Source: a virus. Taken from it: a DNA stretch of 23,088 bases. The notes beneath the pieces were generated by a model. It made no database searches. It worked only from the letters and a program-made list of their open reading frames with translations, and had not been told where the DNA came from. The translations under genes were made by a program, and so were the position numbers. The stretch covers positions 1-23,088 of the IMG/VR virus record IMGVR_UViG_3300023179_003483; one strand, 5' to 3'. Below, in pieces: positions 1 to 7,205 of this stretch (the first letter of the stretch is position 1; the number at the start of each line of letters is the position of its first letter).

Positions 1-152
1 CTACTAAATTTAATTTGTTTACCATTTTTTTTTGCAAATTTAATGAAAGCACTTTTACCCATTTCCTTAAATTCAGGATACCTATTTGCTTCATTCCACT
101 CTTCTGTAAAATTTGGTGGGGTAAATTCAATTTTTTTACTTACAGATGCCAT
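1..152 (-). CDS. Hypothetical protein, N-terminal part only (cut by window edge)
   Basis: An ATG at 152 opens a frame that stays open for 50 codons to the left edge. It reads MASVSKKIEFTPPNF..., followed by a charged stretch containing EEWNEANRYPEFKEMG and a lysine-rich segment. The start is preceded by AGGATAAAAT, a good ribosome binding site, and lies nine bases beyond the stop of the upstream gene, so it is the next cistron of the same operon. No domain is recognised. The acidic-to-basic composition and lack of hydrophobic segments suggest a soluble protein. The C-terminus is outside the window, so full length and function cannot be judged. Confidence 0.7.
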   Translation of the reverse strand, partial: MASVSKKIEFTPPNFTEEWNEANRYPEFKEMGKSAFIKFAKKNGKQIKFS

Positions 153-160
153 ATTTTATC

Positions 161-856
161 CTATTTTGATTTATCAATAATTATATTATTTTTATCAATT
201 TTTTGTTTTTCTGCCATTTTTTCAGATTGTTTGTTTTTTTGAGTTTCGGGCATTTCTTTTGCTTTTTTTTCAGATTGTTTCTTTTTTTGGGATTTAGCTT
301 TTTCTTCTGCCTTTTTTTCTAAAATAATATTTGGTTCTACCTTTCCATCATTTTTTTGTTTTTGTTCTAATTTTTTTAATTCTGCTTCTTTTCTTTGAGA
401 TTCTTTTTTTCTTTCTGCTTCAGAACCTATCAAATCGTTTGGATATTCATAATTATAAACAATAACAGAACGAATATTTTTAAAAAGAAATGTTCTATAC
501 CCCTCTTGTAATAATTTATTTTTAATTTTTGAGGTATATACTCCTTTTGAATTTTTTATAAAATCCAATTTTGCTAATTCTAATTTTTTAATTCTAGCGG
601 TTGTTGTCATTATTTCTTTAAAATCATTTGATAATTTACCAAATATTTGTTCCTTTAAATAGTTTAAATCTAAACAATGAAAGTAATTTTTGAATTTTGG
701 TTCTAAAACAAGCACCCAATAATAATTTTTTTCACCAGAAACTGTAACATATTCTACACGGGCTACCATTCCCCTCTCCAAATACATTTTGTTTAGAGGT
801 GTGGGATCACTTAATCGTTTTAAGTGCTGACCTATGTATATTCTTTTAAACGGCAT
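161..856 (-). CDS. Hypothetical phage protein with Lys/Glu-rich coiled-coil tail
   Basis: This 231-residue protein has two visible parts. Residues 1-145 form a compact, mixed-composition domain beginning MPFKRIYIGQHLKRL, with aromatic strands such as YYWVLVLEP and YRTFLFKNIRSVIVYNYEY. Residues 146-231 are almost entirely K, E, Q and S, with repeated heptad-like KKQSEKKAKE and KNKQSEKMAEK units, consistent with a long helix or coiled coil. Small phage proteins with this kind of N-terminal domain occur in marine T4-like phages as hypotheticals, from memory only. The start overlaps the upstream glycosyltransferase by 11 bases, implying translational coupling. A scaffold, tail or DNA-associated role cannot be chosen from sequence alone. 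Confidence 0.8.
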   Translation of the reverse strand: MPFKRIYIGQHLKRLSDPTPLNKMYLERGMVARVEYVTVSGEKNYYWVLVLEPKFKNYFHCLDLNYLKEQIFGKLSNDFKEIMTTTARIKKLELAKLDFIKNSKGVYTSKIKNKLLQEGYRTFLFKNIRSVIVYNYEYPNDLIGSEAERKKESQRKEAELKKLEQKQKNDGKVEPNIILEKKAEEKAKSQKKKQSEKKAKEMPETQKNKQSEKMAEKQKIDKNNIIIDKSK

Positions 857-2213
857 CTATTTTTTTCAATTCAGGTAGTTTTATTTTTGGTGGTTCGTTT
901 GTTTCACTAACCTTTTTAAGCTTTGGTAATTCAATCTTTTTAAGTGTTGGTAGTTTTAAACCAACCATTTGAGGAGCGGAGTCTGCCCCATACTTTTCCA
1001 AGTATTCAGATAACTTTTCGGTCATTTTATCAAAGGTAAAGTTATCTTTTGCATACTTACGATTCTTTCTGGATAGTTCTAAATACTTATTGTAATTTTC
1101 GTAGATATCCTTCATATACCCAGCTGCTTCGCTTATATTGATTTTAAACCATTTAGAACCTTTAATCAACCAATCATTCACAGCTGATTGATGTATTTCT
1201 TCTAATTCCCCACTAACTAACACATTAAACCCATTATCCAAAAAGTCCATATGCCCACTCCATTTAGGAGCAATGATTGGTTTACCACTTATCATTGCTT
1301 CTAATAGTGGTCTGCCGAATCCTTCACCCTTTGTGAATGATAGATGGGCTTTAACCTTTGTATGGTTGTATAGGGAGTTCATTTCAATATCTGATAAATC
1401 ACCACTCAATAAATAAATATTAGGTAGTTTTGATTCCCCGCTTTCTTTTCGGACTTGCTCTTTCAACGATTCAATTCTTTTTCGTATTTCGTGAGTATCC
1501 ACATAAGAAGGCGCCATTAAACTTGTTTTTAAAACAAGAGCCGGTGGATTCTTTTTACCTTTGAATGATTGTAGAAAGGTATATATCATCGCACATACAT
1601 TCTTACGGTCTTGCCCACATTCGCCAGGCAACCAATGTCCTACGAATAGAAAGCAAAACTCTTCTGAAACATCACTCAATACATCTTTTACAGATTGTTC
1701 AACAGGCAGCTTATTATCGTATATCTGCTCATCAAACCCTTCAAAGAGAACTTCAACCGGCTTTGTTAATCCTAACTCACCAACCTTTTGCTGAGTTTTT
1801 TCATCCTGCATATCATACTTTACCTCCAACCCAGATTTAGCGTGTTTGGATGATACCAAAGTTAGATTCATTCTATTACACCCCTCAATAAATTGAGGTG
1901 AAGCCTGATTTGTTTCAATCCCCGCAGTTATACCAATGTTATAGTTACCCATAGGTTGGAACTCATTTGGTATTGTAATTTGTATCCAAACATCAGGCTT
2001 TTGATTAATCTGCCCTAAAACCAATCTACTCACCAAATCATCATCTATTGGTGATATCAAAGCGTTTTGAGGTGTAGCACCCCACCTTTGAGGTAAAATC
2101 TTAACATCCCAATCCGGTCTTGCTTTTATCAAACTACGGACAAAGTCACGGCTACGCGCACCGTATCCACTACGGGTTGCTATTGGGCAACTAACTATAC
2201 ATAACTTCTTCAT
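846..2213 (-). CDS. GT-B fold glycosyltransferase (family 4-like) with LPxLKKI C-terminal tail
   Basis: This 455-residue protein has a retaining GT4-type organisation. The N-terminal Rossmann half begins MKKLCIVSCPIATRSGYGAR, where the glycine-rich SGYGARSRDF loop fits an acceptor/donor loop. The C-terminal half carries the signature KGEGFGRPLLEAM (about 295-307), the GT4 EX7E-type nucleotide-sugar binding motif, followed by GKPIIAPKWSGHMDF. It probably transfers a sugar from a nucleotide donor; the acceptor is unknown. Residues about 417-455 are an added tail with three copies of a (K/E)LPxLKK(I/V) motif, not part of the GT fold. The start overlaps the stop of the next GT gene as ATGA (4 bases), so the two are coupled. 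No signal peptide or membrane span is seen, so it should act in the cytoplasm. Confidence 0.9.
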   Translation of the reverse strand: MKKLCIVSCPIATRSGYGARSRDFVRSLIKARPDWDVKILPQRWGATPQNALISPIDDDLVSRLVLGQINQKPDVWIQITIPNEFQPMGNYNIGITAGIETNQASPQFIEGCNRMNLTLVSSKHAKSGLEVKYDMQDEKTQQKVGELGLTKPVEVLFEGFDEQIYDNKLPVEQSVKDVLSDVSEEFCFLFVGHWLPGECGQDRKNVCAMIYTFLQSFKGKKNPPALVLKTSLMAPSYVDTHEIRKRIESLKEQVRKESGESKLPNIYLLSGDLSDIEMNSLYNHTKVKAHLSFTKGEGFGRPLLEAMISGKPIIAPKWSGHMDFLDNGFNVLVSGELEEIHQSAVNDWLIKGSKWFKINISEAAGYMKDIYENYNKYLELSRKNRKYAKDNFTFDKMTEKLSEYLEKYGADSAPQMVGLKLPTLKKIELPKLKKVSETNEPPKIKLPELKKIDAV

Positions 2214-3631
2214 ACTTTTACTATTTCAAACTTTTTACGAGGTTTCCAATTTTCAAATACCGCCTCCATTGATTCAATAAAGGTTTCACCCATTTTTTCA
2301 GCTGTCATATTACCAACACCATTTACAAATGCGTGCGCTAACATCCCCGCTTTTGCTCTTTCATCTGCTGGGGTATCATACCATTCCTTAATTGCGTTTC
2401 CAAAATCTCTGAAATCACATCTATCATCAAATATATAAGGTGTCAATGGTGAACCTTGCAATGAACGATTTGATGGCCATACCGGCTTTACCCATTCACC
2501 CCAAGTCAATCTACTCAAATAATCAGAACGAACATCATGCAATGAACCCAATTCCAAATAATCATCTTCGGTTAAGAACTTACCATCCATTTTAAATCCA
2601 CATTGGTCTTGCAATCCACCAGTAACATTTACCACAATTGGTAAACCAGCTCTCATCCCTTCACAAGTACTCAATCCAAACCCTTCGTTGGATGTAAGGT
2701 TTACAATTATATCGCCTGAGTTGTAATACAGGTTTAATTCTTCAGTTGATATGCCAGGATTTGTAAATACATATTTACCACCATTGGAACAATTCTTAAT
2801 AACCTCAGGTATATCCGTTCCATTTTCATCTACAGGTTGTGTGTGTAAAAACAAACAAACCTTATCACGCTTCTCCTTTGGTAATTGTTGAACAAAACTA
2901 TCAAACGCAATAATCAAATCACCTGGCTGTTTTCTACGAATATTTCTATTGTTCCACAACACCACAAATTCCATCTTATCAATACCATACTTTTTCTTAA
3001 ACTCCACCAACTTTTCGTTATCTTTTGGTAGTGGTTTAAAATGTTCGGATACACCATGCGGTACATACTTAAATGTCCAATCAGGTAAATCCATACCATA
3101 CTTTTTCAAACACCTTTTGTTGATACCATATGTTTGCTTTGATATCGCCATCAGCAAATCACAACTTGCGTAATAAGGTGAATTCCACAATGGGTCGGGC
3201 AAGTCATCCCAAATATTATAATAAAATATTGGAATCATCTGCCTGATTTCATGCTCCATCTGATACAACCATATCCAATATCTTGGGTCGGTAAAGTGTA
3301 GAATAGCATCAGGCCTTTCCACATTTATCAATTGACGAACAATATCAGGGTTTCCATATCCATTGGTGCAGTATATTTTTAGATATGCATCCTCAACACC
3401 AGTTTCTTTTGCAGCATCCTGCGATACATCTAAAACTTTTCCGTTTTCTGGGTGATTTAATGCAGCACCTAATTGAACCCAATCGTATTTGTGTAGGGTT
3501 TTTAGAACAAACTCTTTTGATTGAGTTGCTATTCCACTAAATAATCTTAAATCATCTGAAAGAAGGAGTATCTTCTTTTTCTTTGGTTTGTTAGGGTCTA
3601 TTTTCCTAAGCTTTGGTAATTTTAATTCCAT
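2210..3631 (-). CDS. GT-B fold glycosyltransferase (family 4-like) with N-terminal LPKLRKI motif
   Basis: This 473-residue protein opens with MELKLPKLRKIDPNKPKKKK, a basic extension carrying the same LPxLKKI motif found three times at the end of the neighbouring GT. The GT fold starts at about residue 21 with ILLLSDDLRLFSGIATQS. Visible GT4 marks are VPHGVSEHF (190-198), a WNNRNIRRKQ donor-side motif (226-235) and NEGFGLSTCEGMRAGLP (315-331), the E-rich nucleotide-sugar motif. It likely uses a nucleotide sugar; the acceptor is unknown. It begins the three-gene block running to the left edge and is separated from the SLOG gene by a 37-base AT-rich spacer. The start is ATG in an A-rich context without a clear Shine-Dalgarno site. 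Confidence 0.9.
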   Translation of the reverse strand: MELKLPKLRKIDPNKPKKKKILLLSDDLRLFSGIATQSKEFVLKTLHKYDWVQLGAALNHPENGKVLDVSQDAAKETGVEDAYLKIYCTNGYGNPDIVRQLINVERPDAILHFTDPRYWIWLYQMEHEIRQMIPIFYYNIWDDLPDPLWNSPYYASCDLLMAISKQTYGINKRCLKKYGMDLPDWTFKYVPHGVSEHFKPLPKDNEKLVEFKKKYGIDKMEFVVLWNNRNIRRKQPGDLIIAFDSFVQQLPKEKRDKVCLFLHTQPVDENGTDIPEVIKNCSNGGKYVFTNPGISTEELNLYYNSGDIIVNLTSNEGFGLSTCEGMRAGLPIVVNVTGGLQDQCGFKMDGKFLTEDDYLELGSLHDVRSDYLSRLTWGEWVKPVWPSNRSLQGSPLTPYIFDDRCDFRDFGNAIKEWYDTPADERAKAGMLAHAFVNGVGNMTAEKMGETFIESMEAVFENWKPRKKFEIVKV

Positions 3632-3668
3632 AAATTTTCGTAACTAACTTTATTATAAATATTATTTT

Positions 3669-4067
3669 CTACCCAATAAAAGTTACTTTTGAACCAGTTA
3701 TTTTCAACATTTTTTTGAAATGAGATAGTTCTCCGTGTGATATTTCTCCAAAATATAGAATCTTATCTGCGTTCCTAGCAATCAATTCATATTGATGTAG
3801 TTTTTGTGTTGCGTGATAGGGTTTTTCATAATACGATTCGGTCATTCCGCTGTATAGATTCATTGGGGTGGATGCTAAGTTGTATTCAATATACTTAACA
3901 CCCATTTCCAATGCCCATTTCTTAACCCACTTTTCAACCCCATTTTGATTACCTCTTGAAATCAGTATTAAATTATCACCATACAAATTTTTTAACTTAA
4001 AAACCAAATCTTTGATTTCCATTCGGTTTTCATATCGTTCACTACCAATTAATGCTACCCTGATCAT
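3669..4067 (-). CDS. SLOG-superfamily (DUF2493/YpsA-like) nucleotide-binding protein
   Basis: A 132-residue protein beginning MIRVALIGSERYENRMEI. The first strand plus GS/GERY turn, then ILISRGNQNGVEKWVKKWALEMG, match the pattern of the DprA/YpsA-related SLOG fold: a Rossmann-like strand, a glycine turn, and a GxxNGVDxxxxxxA helix. SLOG proteins bind nucleotides or related ligands; the ligand here is unknown. A longer open frame runs to 4103, but the ATG at 4067 is preferred because AGGAG lies seven bases upstream and it aligns with the usual start of the fold. It overlaps the 3' end of the nuclease gene by 26 bases, suggesting co-expression and perhaps shared work. Fold assignment is by eye. 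Confidence 0.72.
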   Translation of the reverse strand: MIRVALIGSERYENRMEIKDLVFKLKNLYGDNLILISRGNQNGVEKWVKKWALEMGVKYIEYNLASTPMNLYSGMTESYYEKPYHATQKLHQYELIARNADKILYFGEISHGELSHFKKMLKITGSKVTFIG

Positions 4068-5085
4068 AATCTTGCTCCTGTAAAATCTCTGTGTTACTTT
4101 CATCTTTTCTACGATAAATACTTAATAAAAAATCGGTTTTAATTCTATCAGTTTTTGGGCATAAATCGTATCTGCTTTTAAAAGGACAAAACTTACATTG
4201 CTTATTATTGAATCCCGCAGTTGCTGGGAAATTGTTATCAACCCTATGAGAACCATCTTTGTTGAATCCCTCTTTTACAAAGTCCTCAAACATTTTAAGA
4301 GTTTTCTTTATAGTTCTACCACCATTTGTTGGTGAAAACTTTTGTAATCGGGTTACATTATACATCATCGCCTCATTCAACTTTCTTTTCAAGATTAAAT
4401 ACTTTACATCAATCTTTTTGTATTCAATCCCAAATTGTTGTGAGAAAAAGTGTTTATATAAAATAAGTTGTGCTGTTTTTGTTTCATCTGTTTTCTGATA
4501 ACTATTCCAACCATTGGTGGATGTTTTGATATCAACAATTAAAATGTTACCCGTTTCAATTTCTTCAAAAACCAAATCTAAGTAACTAATCATTTTTATG
4601 TTTTCCATACCCTTTACTATGGGTTGGTACAACTTTGTTTCAATACCAAATAACTTCCACTTTCTGGTTGAAAATAACTCTGCCCTACTTTTCTTTAGCT
4701 CATTCAGTATTTCTACTCCATCCAAATAAAACTCATTCATTTGAGATTTTGTAATCCAATCTTTTAAATCAGCTCTCTTTTCTAAAAGAGATTTATACTC
4801 CCTAGCCATTGTATCTCTTAACAAAGCCCCCAAATCCATTTCATCGGATTCTAATGGAGATTTTGTAAAAAGTGTTTTTAACCACTCCTGAATAGTTTCG
4901 TGCATACTTGTCCCAAACAGCAGGTGAATAGAAGGTTCATCCTCTTTATGCCCATCCATATAAGTTAATTTCCATTTTTTAGGACAATTAACCCACATTG
5001 TGAACTGAGAGTAAGAAACCTTCACATCGTCTGGAGACTCCGTTGGGGTTGTAAAATCAAGTATACTACTAAAACTATTTTTCAT
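4042..5085 (-). CDS. PD-(D/E)XK nuclease with 4Fe-4S cluster (Cas4/AddB/RecB-like)
   Basis: This 347-residue protein (numbered from the ATG at 5085) carries the RecB-type nuclease set: YSQFTMWVNCPKKW with Cys34, GTSMHETI with His62, Glu149 (GIET), Asp170 (SYLDLVFE), the catalytic Asp185-x-Lys187 (VDIKTS) and Gln206 (TAQLILY). A C-terminal cluster has Cys297, Cys300 and Cys309. Together with Cys34 these four cysteines match the iron-sulphur staple of Cas4 and AddB. Such enzymes process DNA ends with metal-dependent single-strand cleavage. A role in recombination-dependent replication or host DNA degradation is inferred. No helicase domain is fused. A TTG codon at 5091 is a possible alternative start. 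It overlaps the preceding small gene by 11 bases and the following SLOG gene by 26. Confidence 0.88.
   Translation of the reverse strand: MKNSFSSILDFTTPTESPDDVKVSYSQFTMWVNCPKKWKLTYMDGHKEDEPSIHLLFGTSMHETIQEWLKTLFTKSPLESDEMDLGALLRDTMAREYKSLLEKRADLKDWITKSQMNEFYLDGVEILNELKKSRAELFSTRKWKLFGIETKLYQPIVKGMENIKMISYLDLVFEEIETGNILIVDIKTSTNGWNSYQKTDETKTAQLILYKHFFSQQFGIEYKKIDVKYLILKRKLNEAMMYNVTRLQKFSPTNGGRTIKKTLKMFEDFVKEGFNKDGSHRVDNNFPATAGFNNKQCKFCPFKSRYDLCPKTDRIKTDFLLSIYRRKDESNTEILQEQDYDQGSINW
4075..4079 (-). promoter_or_regulatory. Ribosome binding site deciding the SLOG gene start
   Basis: The coding strand reads AGGAG, then seven bases, then the ATG at 4067. This is a strong Shine-Dalgarno match inside the end of the upstream nuclease gene. 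It favours the 132-residue product over the longer 144-residue frame. Confidence 0.7.
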
Positions 5086-5329
5086 AATCAATCAAAAAAG
5101 CTGGGAATGGTTCGTGTCCATGCAAACCTAAAATATTGTATTCATAAAACTCATAGGCCTCTTCGTAACTCATACCATCCCTCTCCATAAGTTTTGATAG
5201 AATGGCTTTAATTGAATAGAGTATTTTTGTATCACTACCCGCCTGCTCAACCCTACCCAAAATACAATCATTAAATCCATCCAATACAATCATACCATCA
5301 TAAACATCATCTAATATGTTATTTTCCAT
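5075..5329 (-). CDS. Conserved small phage protein (unknown function)
   Basis: An 84-residue acidic protein. The central part, LDGFNDCILGRVEQAG, followed by KAILSKLMERDGMSYEEAYEFYEYNILGLHGHEPFPAFL, resembles a small hypothetical family common in phages. In that family the pattern DGFDxAIIG, then RDGMSYEEAxEFFEFNxxG and a terminal PVFL recurs; this is recalled, not searched. The family has no assigned function. It starts ten bases before the end of the DUF3310 gene and runs eleven bases into the nuclease gene, so it belongs to the same tightly packed operon. No metal-binding or catalytic signature is apparent. Confidence 0.8.
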   Translation of the reverse strand: MENNILDDVYDGMIVLDGFNDCILGRVEQAGSDTKILYSIKAILSKLMERDGMSYEEAYEFYEYNILGLHGHEPFPAFLIDYEK

Positions 5330-5549
5330 TTTGTAAGTTTTGAATTTTTCTATCTAAGTACCACTTTGCTTTTAATAAATCTTCTAATTCTTTATCTTGG
5401 TGTTTCTTTCCGGCACGAGATATGTATTTGACTGTATTACCCAAATGAAAATCTAAATCCCATGCTTCTATAACCTTAATTGCCTCATAAGGATTATCTA
5501 CCCCACCATAATGATTAGGGTGGTTTACCATTTCTTTACTTTGCTGCAT
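5319..5549 (-). CDS. DUF3310 family protein (T7 gp1.7-like)
   Basis: A 76-residue protein with the DUF3310 signature: VNHPNHYGGVDNPYEAIKVIEAW, LDFHLGNTVKYISRAGKK and DLLKAKWYLDRKI. The family includes T7 gp1.7, reported as a nucleotide kinase, so a role in nucleotide metabolism is possible but not proven for this short stand-alone copy. The open frame reaches 5588, but the extra N-terminal residues do not match the family. The ATG at 5549 is preferred; the ATG at 5531, giving MVNHPNHYGG, is equally consistent with the domain and starts just after the upstream stop. It overlaps the next small gene by 11 bases. Confidence 0.85.
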   Translation of the reverse strand: MQQSKEMVNHPNHYGGVDNPYEAIKVIEAWDLDFHLGNTVKYISRAGKKHQDKELEDLLKAKWYLDRKIQNLQNGK

Positions 5550-6015
5550 CTTTATACATTTTATCAATTTGAGAATCTTTAACGCCATACTTTTTTATAA
5601 TACTTCTAACCTCATCCTCTGATAATATCTCTAAATAATCATCAGCTTCTCTGCTTGAGACCTCAAAGTACTTACAAATATACGAAATAATTTCTTCAGA
5701 AACAACATTTCCGCCAGATTTTTTTATGTATTTATCAAAAGTTTTTTTCTTTGGTAAAAAATCATAATATACCTTATACACCTCCCTAGCACCCATTTGA
5801 CCATTGGTGAATCTTTGAACTTCATTTACTAAATCAATGAATTCAAAATTCATACTCAACCAACGATTGGCAAGATAAACCGAAAACGATTTTTTATCAA
5901 CATCCGAAAGGGATTCCCATTTCGTTTTGTTTTCTTTCAAACCACTCAAATGGTCAAAAAGAGTTTTAGCTTTTATCGTTCCTTCAGAACTATCACTTTT
6001 TTTCTTCGGGGGCAT
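5536..6015 (-). CDS. 62: Clamp loader small subunit (T4 gp62-like)
   Basis: A 159-residue protein starting MPPKKKSDSSEG. The body reads like the T4 gp62 family: TLFDHLSGLKENKTKWESLSD, then KSFSVYLANRWLSMNFEFIDLVNEVQRF, REVYKVYYDFLPKKKTFDKYIKK and a C-terminal YFEVSSREADDYLEIL helix. gp62 has no ATPase motif; it joins gp44 to load the gp45 clamp at primer ends. Position supports this, since clamp and gp44 lie just upstream in the order 45-44-62 known from T4, here with two extra genes inserted. An upstream ATG at 6063 would add 16 residues but overlap the zinc-ribbon gene by 71 bases. The ATG at 6015 has AAGG nine bases away and a 23-base overlap. Confidence 0.82.
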   Translation of the reverse strand: MPPKKKSDSSEGTIKAKTLFDHLSGLKENKTKWESLSDVDKKSFSVYLANRWLSMNFEFIDLVNEVQRFTNGQMGAREVYKVYYDFLPKKKTFDKYIKKSGGNVVSEEIISYICKYFEVSSREADDYLEILSEDEVRSIIKKYGVKDSQIDKMYKDAAK

Positions 6016-6274
6016 CGAATAAACCTTTTGGTACAAATTTTGGATGAACAGTTCCACACTCATTACAAACTACCACTGGGATAGGAATCATTGATGCTTT
6101 CCCATTTGGAGATTGAATCGCAGGTAGTTCTTTGAACATCATTTTTTCTTCAAAAAAGATACTATCACAATTTGGACAAGTAACTGTTTGAAGCTTCATC
6201 GGGTCTACATTGAACTGAATCGGTTGTTCAGGTTGTTGGGGTGCTCCCCCTTTAAAATCTACTAATTTTGCCAT
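5993..6274 (-). CDS. Small zinc-ribbon protein between clamp-loader genes
   Basis: A 93-residue protein with two CxxC knuckles, TCPNC (Cys33, Cys36) and VVCNEC (Cys70, Cys73), separated by a hydrophobic hairpin IPIPVVV. This is a zinc-ribbon arrangement. The first 25 residues are a flexible, proline- and glutamine-rich lead. Function is not recognised. Zinc ribbons of this sort bind nucleic acid or act as small adaptors. It sits exactly between the genes for the two clamp-loader subunits, overlapping the small subunit by 23 bases and following the large subunit after a 13-base gap, so a link to the loader or to late transcription is a reasonable guess. AAAGGA precedes the ATG. Confidence 0.82.
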   Translation of the reverse strand: MAKLVDFKGGAPQQPEQPIQFNVDPMKLQTVTCPNCDSIFFEEKMMFKELPAIQSPNGKASMIPIPVVVCNECGTVHPKFVPKGLFDAPEEKK

Positions 6275-6287
6275 TTTTATCCTTTAT

Positions 6288-7205
6288 TTACATTAAAATA
6301 TTTACAAACATTGCCATTACATTTATTTCTTTATCCACCACCAACGAATCCTTATATTGCGCTTCGGCTATATTAACAATTGTAGTTCCAACCTTATTTC
6401 CCGCATACTCATCCACCCTTTCATATAGGGTTGAATACAACTTTGTATAATCTCTTACTTTTGAATCTGCCAATATTTGACGAATCTGAGTAAACTTACT
6501 TTTGGTATCTACTCCACTTTTTAAGATATCCACAATTTTTTCGGAATAGGTTGATTCAATGCTGGATTGTTTATCAATAACCAACCTACCATTAATAACC
6601 TGCCGTTGTGCGGCGTTTATTACCCTACGAATATCGGGATATCCACTATTAACAATAACCGCAAGGTCCGGCATCTCAAATTGAATACCCTCATTAATTA
6701 AGATATCATTCAACCTTTTAGCCACATCTTTTTTAGTTGGTGGTATAATTTCAAATGTTTGACATCTACTTTGAATTGGGTCAATAACCTTTTCAGGATA
6801 ATTACAAGTCAATATAAACCTCGTACTTTTACTAAATGTTTCCATTAGATTACGAAGAGCTGCTTGTGCATCTCTCGTTAGGTAATCTGATTCATCCAAT
6901 ATTACTACCTTCCAAGTCTTAAATCCAACCGATGCTGCAAATCCTCTGATTTTCTCTCTTAAAGTATCAATACCCCTTTCATCGGATGCGTTGATATAAA
7001 GATAATCACAATCAATAGCATTTACTATAATTTTTGCTAATGTAGTTTTACCAGTCCCTGCTTCACCATGTAGTAATAAGTGTGGGACATCGTTGTTTTC
7101 TATATAAATATTAACCTTTTGTATGATATGTTCATTACCAACATACCCTTCAAGTCCAGACGGCCTATACCGTTCTACCCATAAGCTATTTTCACTATTA
7201 CTCAT
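6288..7205 (-). CDS. 44: Clamp loader large subunit, AAA+ ATPase (T4 gp44-like)
   Basis: A 305-residue AAA+ protein of the replication factor C/gp44 type. It begins SLWVERYRPSGLEGYVGN, the usual RFC-box start. Motifs are Walker A GEAGTGKT (47-54), Walker B ILDESDYLT with Asp-Glu-Ser-Asp at 104-107, sensor 1 LTCNYPEKV (132-140) and the SRC motif (146-148) that carries the arginine finger. It hydrolyses ATP to open and close the sliding clamp, working with the gp62-like protein encoded two genes downstream. The start is coupled to the preceding DUF4338 gene by an ATGA overlap, with AGGA close upstream. Length is near that of T4 gp44 (319 residues). Confidence 0.95.
   Translation of the reverse strand: MSNSENSLWVERYRPSGLEGYVGNEHIIQKVNIYIENNDVPHLLLHGEAGTGKTTLAKIIVNAIDCDYLYINASDERGIDTLREKIRGFAASVGFKTWKVVILDESDYLTRDAQAALRNLMETFSKSTRFILTCNYPEKVIDPIQSRCQTFEIIPPTKKDVAKRLNDILINEGIQFEMPDLAVIVNSGYPDIRRVINAAQRQVINGRLVIDKQSSIESTYSEKIVDILKSGVDTKSKFTQIRQILADSKVRDYTKLYSTLYERVDEYAGNKVGTTIVNIAEAQYKDSLVVDKEINVMAMFVNILM

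Noticed and set aside
3650-3662. T4-type late promoter TATAAATA on the plus strand
   Set aside because: It would fire rightward, antisense to the SLOG and nuclease genes; there is no plus-strand gene to serve. Kept only as a weak shared-motif observation.
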